Shown here: one piece after another, positions 1 to 5,038 of the stretch
How the letters are laid out: each line of letters begins with the position of its first letter
Position numbering within the stretch: position 1 is the stretch's first letter
Assembly: GCA_947469815.1 (NCBI GenBank)
Contig: CANIRI010000200.1
Coordinates: 1 to 5,038, forward strand
From: Comamonadaceae bacterium
GTDB lineage: Bacteria > Pseudomonadota > Gammaproteobacteria > Burkholderiales > Burkholderiaceae_C
Reading direction: 5' to 3'
Length of the DNA: 5,038 nucleotides
The notes under the pieces: generated by a model
Seen by the model: only the letters and a program-made list of their open reading frames with translations
What the model was told of the DNA's origin: nothing
The model's database searches: none
Position numbers and translations under genes: made by a program

Positions 1-356
1 CCGAAGTTCATGGAGCCCATATTGAGCGAGGCCACCTCCGGCTTGTAGGTGTGCACCGGCACCAGCCGCTCGGCCACCAGCATGGTGGGCGCACCGCCCG
101 TGGTGATGTTGATCACCACATCGCAGGCCGCTTTGATCTGCGGCAGAAAGTCTTTGAACAGCGCCGGGTCCTGTGAAGGCGAGCCATCCTCAATTTTGCG
201 GGCATGCAGGTGGACGATGGACGCTCCGGCGCGGGCTGCACCAATGGCGGCTTCGGCAATTTCGGGTCCCGTGATGGGCAGGTAGGGCGACATGCTCGGG
301 GTGTGGATAGCACCCGTCACGGCGCAGGTGACGATGACTTTTTTTGATTTTTTCAT
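1..356 (-). CDS. beta-keto acid cleavage enzyme (BKACE/DUF849, Kce-like), C-terminus missing
   Basis: Partial gene: the first 118 codons are present and the rest lies before position 1 (family members are roughly 270-310 residues). The family uses acetyl-CoA and a divalent metal to split beta-keto acids into an acyl-CoA and acetoacetate (known members: 3-keto-5-aminohexanoate and dehydrocarnitine cleavage enzymes); it is cytoplasmic. The translation shows the family pattern: a first beta strand with CAVTGAIHTPSMSPYLPIT at about residues 11-29, then the metal-binding HLHAR motif (His49, His51, Arg53), DGSPSQDP at 57-64, and VINITTGG and PEVASLNMGSMNFG near the window edge. Start ATG at 354-356; no other in-frame start lies upstream in the gap. 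The ribosome site is weak (GGAA, 363-366). It is the last gene visible in the operon, 82 bases after the lambda-crystallin-like dehydrogenase, which would make its beta-keto substrate. Family call is firm; the substrate is unknown. Confidence 0.93.
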   Translation of the reverse strand, partial: MKKSKKVIVTCAVTGAIHTPSMSPYLPITGPEIAEAAIGAARAGASIVHLHARKIEDGSPSQDPALFKDFLPQIKAACDVVINITTGGAPTMLVAERLVPVHTYKPEVASLNMGSMNF

Positions 357-438
357 GGGGCGTTCCGGTATGAAGTGAGGAGGGAGAGTGACAGAAAAAT
401 GTACGCGAGGCGCGTTGCGCGGTCGGTTGGATTCAGCC
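357..438 (-). other. 82-base gap before the BKACE gene
   Basis: This is the longest gap in the cluster. Read in the direction of transcription it has a GC-rich stretch with a weak 4-bp inverted repeat (CGCG-CAA-CGCG), then ATTTTTCTG and a pyrimidine-rich run (CACTCTCCCTCCTC) leading to the BKACE start. The stem is too short, and too far from the T run, to call a terminator. I see no clear promoter. It may be a plain untranslated spacer or a weak attenuation or internal-promoter site. Confidence 0.4.
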
Positions 439-1371
439 TTAGTGCGGCTGGCTGCGCTGGTGCGCAATCAGCGCCATCAGGCGGCGGTCGCGCCAGCGCG
501 CCCGTGCTTGCATGTCCCCGGCCGGCAGGACTTCGCGGCGCTGGGCATGCAGTTGCGCCATCGTGTCGCGGTTCCAGGGGTTGGTGGCCTGGTCGGCGGC
601 CACCTCGCGGAAGGTGGATCCGTAGCGCTCGGCGTAGTCCATCAGGCCTTGCGGGGCGTTGAGGTCTATGGTTTCAAACGGGCCCATGAAAGACCAGCGC
701 ATGCCCAGGCCGTTTTTGAGTACCAGGTCCATGTCTTCCATGCTGGCAAATCCATCGGCATACAGATTGAGTGCTTCATTCAGCACGGCGGCTTGTATGC
801 GGTTGAGCAGGAAACCGGTGATCTCTTTGTGCAGCACCACCGGCACCTGTCCGGCCTCCTGGTAAATGGTCTTGGCGCTGGCCAGCACCGCTGCGTCCGT
901 CCAGGGCGCGGGCGCCAGTTCGACCAGCGGAATCAAGTAGGGCGGGTTAACCGGATGCGCCACCAGCACCCGCGCGCGCCCGGCCAGACCTTCGGAGAAT
1001 TCAGACGCTTTGAGCCACGAAGTCGAGCTGGCCAGAATGGTGTCGGGTGCGGCATGGCGGTCGAGTTCGGCAAACACCGCGCGCTTGATCTCCAGGGTTT
1101 CGTAGGCGCATTCCTGTACCAGACATGCACCCTGGAGCGCCGCAGGCAGCGTGGTCTCGGTGCGTATGCGCGCCAGCACCGTGGCAGGTGCTTCGGAGAT
1201 GAGCCCGTGCTCGGCGAGGTCGCTGATGTTTTCCAGCAGCAGGCGCTGGCATTGCGCCAAGGCGGTGTCGACCGCGTCATAGACCGCCACCGAAAACCCG
1301 GCGCGTGCAAAAACAATGGCCCAGGCCCTGCCGATAAAGCCTGCACCAACGATGGCGACGTGTCTGTTCAT
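439..1371 (-). CDS. 3-hydroxyacyl-CoA-dehydrogenase-fold enzyme, lambda-crystallin / L-gulonate 3-dehydrogenase-like
   Basis: A 310-residue NAD-dependent dehydrogenase expected to oxidise the 3-hydroxyl of a hydroxy acid to a 3-keto acid in the cytoplasm. The N-terminal Rossmann domain has IVGAGFIG (GxGxxG at Gly9-Gly14) with Asp32 at the end of the second strand, which favours NAD. Residues aligned with the 3-hydroxyacyl-CoA dehydrogenase active site are Ser118 (SSTS), His139 and Glu151 (AHPVNPPYLIPLVEL) and Asn190 (GFLLNR), at close to the family spacing. The C-terminal half carries GLGMRWSFMGPFETIDLN and a RARWRDRRLMAL tail, closely resembling vertebrate lambda-crystallin (CRYL1). Carnitine dehydrogenase is a related alternative. 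ATG at 1369-1371 was chosen because the glycine motif begins at residue 9 and AAGGAG lies 5 bases upstream; a longer reading to 1626 would run into the SDR gene. The pairing with BKACE mirrors the dehydrogenase-cleavage pair of carnitine breakdown. The exact substrate is unknown. Confidence 0.9.
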   Translation of the reverse strand: MNRHVAIVGAGFIGRAWAIVFARAGFSVAVYDAVDTALAQCQRLLLENISDLAEHGLISEAPATVLARIRTETTLPAALQGACLVQECAYETLEIKRAVFAELDRHAAPDTILASSTSWLKASEFSEGLAGRARVLVAHPVNPPYLIPLVELAPAPWTDAAVLASAKTIYQEAGQVPVVLHKEITGFLLNRIQAAVLNEALNLYADGFASMEDMDLVLKNGLGMRWSFMGPFETIDLNAPQGLMDYAERYGSTFREVAADQATNPWNRDTMAQLHAQRREVLPAGDMQARARWRDRRLMALIAHQRSQPH

Positions 1372-1376
1372 ATGTG

Positions 1377-1382
1377 CTCCTT
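1377..1382 (-). promoter_or_regulatory. ribosome binding site of the lambda-crystallin-like dehydrogenase
   Basis: AAGGAG on the minus strand, 5 bases before the ATG at 1369-1371. It fixes this start and rules out the longer in-frame reading. Confidence 0.85.
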
Positions 1383-1411
1383 GTTGCAATAGACGCTTGT
1401 TCGCGGGATGC

Positions 1412-2188
1412 TTAACCGAGGTGTTCGACGTTGCCGCAGACCGAGAGGCTCTGGCCGCTGATGCGGGCACCGGCGGGTGAACAGATAAAGAGGATCTGCT
1501 GCGCAATGTCTTGCGCGCTGACCATGCTGCGCAGCGAGACTTTGGAAAGCAGCCGATCGCGCATGGCTTCGTGCTCCAGGCCATAGGACGCGGCTTTGGC
1601 GGCGATGACCCGCTCCTGCCGGTCACCGGCGACGATGCCGGGCAGGATGGAGTTGACGCGGATATGCGATGGCCCCAGTTCCATCGCCCAACTCGCCGTC
1701 AGTCCGATCACGCCAAATTTGGATGCTGAGTAGGGCGTGCGCAAGGGGAAACCCAAGCGACCCGCAGCGGATGACATGTTGACGATGGAGCCGCCGCCCG
1801 CCGCCTTGAGCAGGGGAACCGCGGCGCGCGCGCACAGAAACTGGCCGGTCATGTTGACGGCAATGGTCTCGTTCCATTGCGCCAACGAGGTGTCTTCCAG
1901 TTTGGCCGTGGGGCCTGCAATGCCGGCGTTGTTGATCAGCGCATCGAGTCCGCCCCAGCGCTGGCCTAACTCTTGGAACATGGCCTGCACCTGGTCTTCA
2001 CGCGAGACATCGCACAGTGTCTGGCTGACGCCTGGTAGAAGCTGTTTGGCTGTAGCCAGGAACTCGGCGTTCACGTCACAGATGTGAACCTGGGAGCCCG
2101 CCGCTACGAAGGCCTGGGCGATGGCCAGTCCTATGCCTTGCGCTCCGGCGGTTACCAGAACGCGTTGATTGCTCAGTTCAATGTGCAC
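1412..2188 (-). CDS. short-chain dehydrogenase/reductase (SDR), probable sugar or sugar-acid dehydrogenase
   Basis: A 258-residue classical SDR. The cofactor motif is TAGAQGIG at residues 13-20, with Ala14 in place of the usual first Gly. Asp38 after the second strand favours NAD over NADP. NNAG is at 86-89, and the catalytic residues are Asn112, Ser140, Tyr153 and Lys157 (YSASK). IRVNSILPGIV (176-186) and the C-terminal ISGQSLSVCGNVEHLG are typical of SDRs annotated as 3-oxoacyl-ACP reductases or sugar dehydrogenases; I recall a deoxyribonate dehydrogenase with a similar tail, but this is unchecked. Start is GTG at 2186-2188, since the next in-frame Met is residue 70, inside the domain, and AAAAGGA lies 9 bases upstream. 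It sits between the lactonase and the second dehydrogenase, so it could oxidise an aldose at C1 to feed the lactonase, or oxidise the 3-hydroxyl of the opened acid. The sequence alone does not decide between these roles. Confidence 0.92.
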   Translation of the reverse strand: MHIELSNQRVLVTAGAQGIGLAIAQAFVAAGSQVHICDVNAEFLATAKQLLPGVSQTLCDVSREDQVQAMFQELGQRWGGLDALINNAGIAGPTAKLEDTSLAQWNETIAVNMTGQFLCARAAVPLLKAAGGGSIVNMSSAAGRLGFPLRTPYSASKFGVIGLTASWAMELGPSHIRVNSILPGIVAGDRQERVIAAKAASYGLEHEAMRDRLLSKVSLRSMVSAQDIAQQILFICSPAGARISGQSLSVCGNVEHLG

Positions 2189-2197
2189 GGCACGCTT

Positions 2198-2204
2198 TCC
2201 TTTT
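2198..2204 (-). promoter_or_regulatory. ribosome binding site of the SDR (GTG start)
   Basis: AAAAGGA on the minus strand, 9 bases before the GTG at 2186-2188. It supports the GTG start, as no ATG occurs near the beginning of the domain. Confidence 0.65.
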
Positions 2205-2234
2205 CAATTAACTACTTTGGGGTATGGGTCAGGG

Positions 2235-3110
2235 CTAACCGGCAAAGCGGGGTTCTTCGATGCCACGGATGCCCAGGCCATGGATGGCAAACAGGCTGCC
2301 GCGCAGCACGCCGTCTTCCGGAAAACGCGGCAGTGGGGGCTTGGCCATGCTGGTGACGTACAGAATGTCCATATTCGGGCCGCCGATGTTCACGCTGGTG
2401 ACTTTTTTCACGGGCATCTGGATCACCCGGTCCACGCTGCCATCGGGCGCGTAGCGGATCACCTTGCCGTCATAGACCTGGGCGTTCCAGAGAAAGCCTT
2501 CTGCGTCCACGGTGGAGCCATCGGCCGCACCGCCGGTGGACGTGTCCAGGGTGACAAAAGTCTGGCGATTGGACACGGTGCCGTGCGCCAGGTCGTAGTC
2601 GTACTTCCAAATCTCGCCGGACCAGGAGTCGGCAAAGTAGAAGATGCTGCCGTCCGGGCTCCAGCACGGGCCGTTGGAGCAGATGATTTTGTCGTCCAGG
2701 GTGTGTACCGAAAGGTCTGGGTCCAGCCGGTACAAAGCGCCAATCGGTCCGCTCTCGGTTGTGTCCATAGACCCGGCAATAAAGCGCCCCATCTTGTCGA
2801 CCTTGCCGTCGTTGATACGGGTGTGCACATTACCCGGCTCGGGGTCCACAATCAGTGTGACCTCGCCGCTGTCGAAGTCCAGAAAGTGAAAGCCGTTGGC
2901 CAGCGATAACACCGCGCCGCCGTTCTTGCGCAAGGCCATGGAGCCGATCTTGGCGGGCACGTCCCAGGCGCGCACCTCGCCCCCGGCCGCGTTGCAGCGA
3001 AAGACGCGGCAGCCGAAGCTGTCTATCCAATACAGGCGTTGTTCTTGCACATCCCAGATCGGGCCTTCGCCCAGAACGGTTTTGACGTCGATCAGTACTT
3101 CAATTTGCAT
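2235..3110 (-). CDS. SMP-30/gluconolactonase/regucalcin-family lactonase
   Basis: A 291-residue six-bladed beta-propeller protein that should hydrolyse a sugar lactone to the free aldonate using a divalent metal. Expected metal ligands align with human regucalcin: Glu15 (GEGPIWD), Asn146 (SNGPCW) and Asp197 (ADGSTVDAEGFLWNA). Arg98 and Asn100 (RINDGKVD, 98-105) match the substrate-side residues. Further family landmarks are GRFIAGSMD, GALYRLDPD, FYFADSWSGEIWKYDYD and VTSVNIGGPNMDILYVTS. The C-terminal FAIHGLGIRGIEEPRFAG resembles the end of regucalcin, so the protein is complete and of normal length. No signal peptide is seen, so it is cytoplasmic. ATG at 3108-3110 was chosen because AAGGAG lies 6 bases upstream; the in-frame extension to 3200 overlaps the permease end and looks non-coding. 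It follows the permease by 37 bases. A lactonase beside dehydrogenases implies that an aldose is oxidised to a lactone; the specific lactone is unknown. Confidence 0.94.
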   Translation of the reverse strand: MQIEVLIDVKTVLGEGPIWDVQEQRLYWIDSFGCRVFRCNAAGGEVRAWDVPAKIGSMALRKNGGAVLSLANGFHFLDFDSGEVTLIVDPEPGNVHTRINDGKVDKMGRFIAGSMDTTESGPIGALYRLDPDLSVHTLDDKIICSNGPCWSPDGSIFYFADSWSGEIWKYDYDLAHGTVSNRQTFVTLDTSTGGAADGSTVDAEGFLWNAQVYDGKVIRYAPDGSVDRVIQMPVKKVTSVNIGGPNMDILYVTSMAKPPLPRFPEDGVLRGSLFAIHGLGIRGIEEPRFAG

Positions 3111-3116
3111 GCTGCG

Positions 3117-3122
3117 CTCCTT
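3117..3122 (-). promoter_or_regulatory. ribosome binding site of the lactonase
   Basis: AAGGAG on the minus strand, 6 bases before the ATG at 3108-3110. It decides the start against the longer reading that begins inside the permease gene. Confidence 0.85.
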
Positions 3123-3147
3123 GCACGGGGTTGAACAGTGGACGGAT

Positions 3148-5038
3148 TCATCGTTGCTCCTCACGCAATCCCATGACGGCGGCGAGGACCACCACGCCAA
3201 ACAGGATGGAGCGCGAAGCGTAGGGCAGGGTGGTTCCTGCGAGCAGGATTTGCAGTGCGGTGATGAGCAGCACGCCGCCCAGCATGCCCAGGTAATGGCC
3301 GCGCCCGCCGACGATCAGCGTGCCGCCGATCACGACCACGGCAATCGAGGGCAGCAGGTAGTCGTCGCCCATGCCTAGGCTGGCCTGGCCGGACAGGCCG
3401 GTGAGAAACACTGCAGCAATCGCAGAGCACAGGCCCGACAACATATAGGCCAACACGATGGTGCGCCCGACCCGCACGCCGGCCAGTTCCGCCGCGCGTT
3501 GTCCATTACCCACCGCGTAGACCGCACGCCCGAAGGCGGTGTTGCCCAGCACCAAAACTGCCAGCACCACAAACAGCACGACCACCAGCACCACCGGGGC
3601 AATGCCGTAGGTGCTGTCGGTCATCAGGCTGCGCAAATAGGGTGCTGAAAACCCGTCGGGCGTGCCGTTGGAATAGACCAAGGCCAGCCCTTGCAGAATG
3701 CCGTTGACCGCCAGTGTCATCACGATGGGCGAGATACCCAGCGCCACAATGCCCGCGCCATTGAGCAGCCCGATAGCCGCGCCCAGCAGCAGCGTGAGCG
3801 GCAGCGCATAGACCAGCGCCAGGTTGGAGCCTTTGAGCATGCCCGCCAGCAATATGCCGCACAGGCCTATGGTCCAGGGCAGCGACAAATCCAGCCCGCC
3901 GGTCAGGATCACGGTGCCCTGACCCAGCGCCAGCACCACCAAAAAAGAGGCCAGCACGATCAGCGAGTTGTAGTACGACCAGTGCAACAGCGATGTGTCC
4001 AGCACGGCATGCGTGACAAGCAAGACCAGTCCGAATCCGATAAAGGATGGCAGGGTGTAGCGCAGGGTGCTGGCATGGCGGCTCCAGACAGTCGGCTGCG
4101 GCATATTGGCGGCCGCACTGCTTTTTGCGCTGTGCAGCATGGTGGCGGGTGCCGAAGGCGGTCTTTGGGACAGAAGCAAACCCTGCGCGCGCGCCGTCCA
4201 CCAGCGTTTGAGCTGGCGCAGGTTGCTGCGCAGGGGCGAGGCGGCGTTGGTGGAACTGGCCAGCACGGCCAAAATCAATATGCTGCCTTCGGCCACCGTC
4301 GCGTAATAAGCCGACACATTGAGCACCAGCAAGGTGTTGACCACCATCATCAGAATGTAGGCTCCGAACACGGTTCCGGTGGGGCCGCCGCGACCACCGC
4401 CGAGCACGGTGCCGCCCAGCACGACGGCGGTGAACATTTGCAGCAACATGGGTGCGCCGATCAGCGGGTCGCCGGAGCCGGTTTGCGCGCTGATGAAGAC
4501 GCCGGCCAGCCCGTAGCAGGCTCCGGCGGCGATGTACAGCAGCAACTGCACGGTGCGGGTGGAGACGCCGGCGGCCTGGGCCGATGCGTATTCGCTGCCG
4601 ATGGCGTACATCGCCATGCCTAAGCGCGTGACCTTCAGCCAGGCCCATAGCAGCAGCACCACGGCGATCAGCAAAATCGGTTTGGGCAGAAGATCGGGTA
4701 TGGCGTCGCCCACCAGAAAGTCCACGATCGATTGCGGCGCGGTACCACCCGGCTTGTCCATCACCAGCAGCGTGACGCCTTGCAGGATGAACATAGTGGA
4801 CAGGGTGACCACGATAGGCTGCATGCGCATGACGGCGATGAAAAACCCGTTGAATGCGCCGGTGAGTGCGCCCACGCCAACACCCACAGCCAGCACCGTC
4901 CAGGGCGATACATCGGGGTTGCTGAATTGCGACGCCACCACCACATTGACCAGCGAGACCGTGGCCCCGGCGGACAGATCAAAGCCGCCCGACAAAATCA
5001 CCAGCGTCTGGCCGATGGCCGCAATGGCCAGCGTGGCA
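3148..5038 (-). CDS. sugar ABC transporter permease with two fused RbsC-like domains, N-terminus missing
   Basis: An inner-membrane permease of the BPD_transp_2 (RbsC/AraH/XylH) type. The frame stays open to 5038, so the true start is outside the window; 629 residues are visible. Two full permease units lie in one chain. Unit 1 (visible residues about 1-263) has AAIGQTLVILSGGFDLSAG and GGTVLGGGRGGPTGTVFGAYIL. Unit 2 (about 325-629) has LGQGTVILTGGLDLSLP and GGTLIVGGRGHYLGMLGGVLLI. Each is a series of hydrophobic helices. A polar, basic linker of about 60 residues joins them. Such permeases normally work as a dimer, so the fusion could supply both membrane halves. Unit 1 lacks perhaps 50-60 N-terminal residues by comparison with RbsC. 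The ATPase and periplasmic binding protein are not in the window and probably lie upstream. The lactonase and dehydrogenases downstream suggest a sugar or sugar-acid cargo, but the exact one cannot be read from the sequence. Confidence 0.93.
   Translation of the reverse strand, partial: ATLAIAAIGQTLVILSGGFDLSAGATVSLVNVVVASQFSNPDVSPWTVLAVGVGVGALTGAFNGFFIAVMRMQPIVVTLSTMFILQGVTLLVMDKPGGTAPQSIVDFLVGDAIPDLLPKPILLIAVVLLLWAWLKVTRLGMAMYAIGSEYASAQAAGVSTRTVQLLLYIAAGACYGLAGVFISAQTGSGDPLIGAPMLLQMFTAVVLGGTVLGGGRGGPTGTVFGAYILMMVVNTLLVLNVSAYYATVAEGSILILAVLASSTNAASPLRSNLRQLKRWWTARAQGLLLSQRPPSAPATMLHSAKSSAAANMPQPTVWSRHASTLRYTLPSFIGFGLVLLVTHAVLDTSLLHWSYYNSLIVLASFLVVLALGQGTVILTGGLDLSLPWTIGLCGILLAGMLKGSNLALVYALPLTLLLGAAIGLLNGAGIVALGISPIVMTLAVNGILQGLALVYSNGTPDGFSAPYLRSLMTDSTYGIAPVVLVVVLFVVLAVLVLGNTAFGRAVYAVGNGQRAAELAGVRVGRTIVLAYMLSGLCSAIAAVFLTGLSGQASLGMGDDYLLPSIAVVVIGGTLIVGGRGHYLGMLGGVLLITALQILLAGTTLPYASRSILFGVVVLAAVMGLREEQR
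4066..4248 (-). other. linker joining the two permease domains
   Basis: About 61 codons, with NAASPLRSNLRQLKRWWTAR followed by a Ser/Ala/Pro-rich stretch and SRHASTLRY before the first helix of the second domain. It is polar and basic, so probably cytoplasmic. The two in-frame ATG codons (4138-4140 and 4102-4104) have no convincing ribosome site, and the frame is continuous. This points to a true protein fusion rather than two overlapping genes. Boundaries are approximate. Confidence 0.7.

Noticed and set aside
395..425. Possible intrinsic terminator between the dehydrogenase and BKACE
   Set aside because: The stem is only 4 bp (CGCG-CAA-CGCG) and is separated from the T5 run by about 10 bases, so it does not form a standard terminator.
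1..1371. Carnitine breakdown cluster (carnitine dehydrogenase plus dehydrocarnitine cleavage enzyme)
   Set aside because: The pairing is similar, but the sugar-type permease and lactonase are not expected for carnitine, and the dehydrogenase C-terminus matches lambda-crystallin better. It remains a weaker alternative.
388..1392. Long plus-strand open frame (334 codons) opposite the lambda-crystallin-like gene
   Set aside because: It lies antisense to a gene with a full set of family motifs; its translation shows no recognisable domain and the composition is typical of a GC-rich antisense shadow.
1372..1626. N-terminal extension of the lambda-crystallin-like dehydrogenase
   Set aside because: It overlaps the end of the SDR gene in another frame, resembles no protein family, and a good ribosome site sits just before the ATG at 1369-1371.
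3111..3200. N-terminal extension of the lactonase
   Set aside because: It overlaps the permease C-terminus and lies upstream of a clear AAGGAG site; the family fold starts at the ATG at 3108-3110.
3691..4623. Plus-strand open frame of 310 codons opposite the permease
   Set aside because: The translation is rich in Gln, His, Arg and Gly, as expected when hydrophobic codons are read on the opposite strand; no domain is visible.

Overview
The window is a piece of a high-GC proteobacterial chromosome. All five genes are on the minus strand, closely spaced, and read from the high-coordinate end to the low end. GC-rich codon use, AAGGAG-type ribosome binding sites and the protein families suggest a betaproteobacterium, probably Burkholderiales/Comamonadaceae. 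That placement is an impression from sequence style; no search was run.

In transcription order: (1) a sugar-type ABC transporter permease with two RbsC-like domains fused in one chain, cut by the window end at 5038; (2) an SMP-30/regucalcin/gluconolactonase-family lactonase; (3) a short-chain dehydrogenase/reductase (SDR) starting at GTG; (4) a 3-hydroxyacyl-CoA-dehydrogenase-fold enzyme closest to lambda-crystallin/L-gulonate 3-dehydrogenase; (5) a beta-keto acid cleavage enzyme (BKACE, DUF849, Kce-like), cut by the window start at 1. The gaps are 37, 46, 40 and 82 bases. I see no terminator or divergent gene, so this looks like the interior of one catabolic operon. Its promoter, the transporter ATPase and the periplasmic binding protein probably lie beyond 5038.

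Together the genes outline an oxidative route for a sugar or sugar acid that uses no kinase or aldolase seen here: import, oxidation at C1 to a lactone, lactone opening, oxidation of the 3-hydroxyl to a 3-keto acid, then acetyl-CoA-dependent cleavage to an acyl-CoA and an acetoacetate-type product. A 2-deoxy-aldose or 2-deoxy-aldonate (for example deoxyribose/deoxyribonate) fits the BKACE chemistry best. An ordinary 2-hydroxy aldonate would imply less familiar chemistry. The substrate and the division of work between the two dehydrogenases are inferred, not shown by the sequence.
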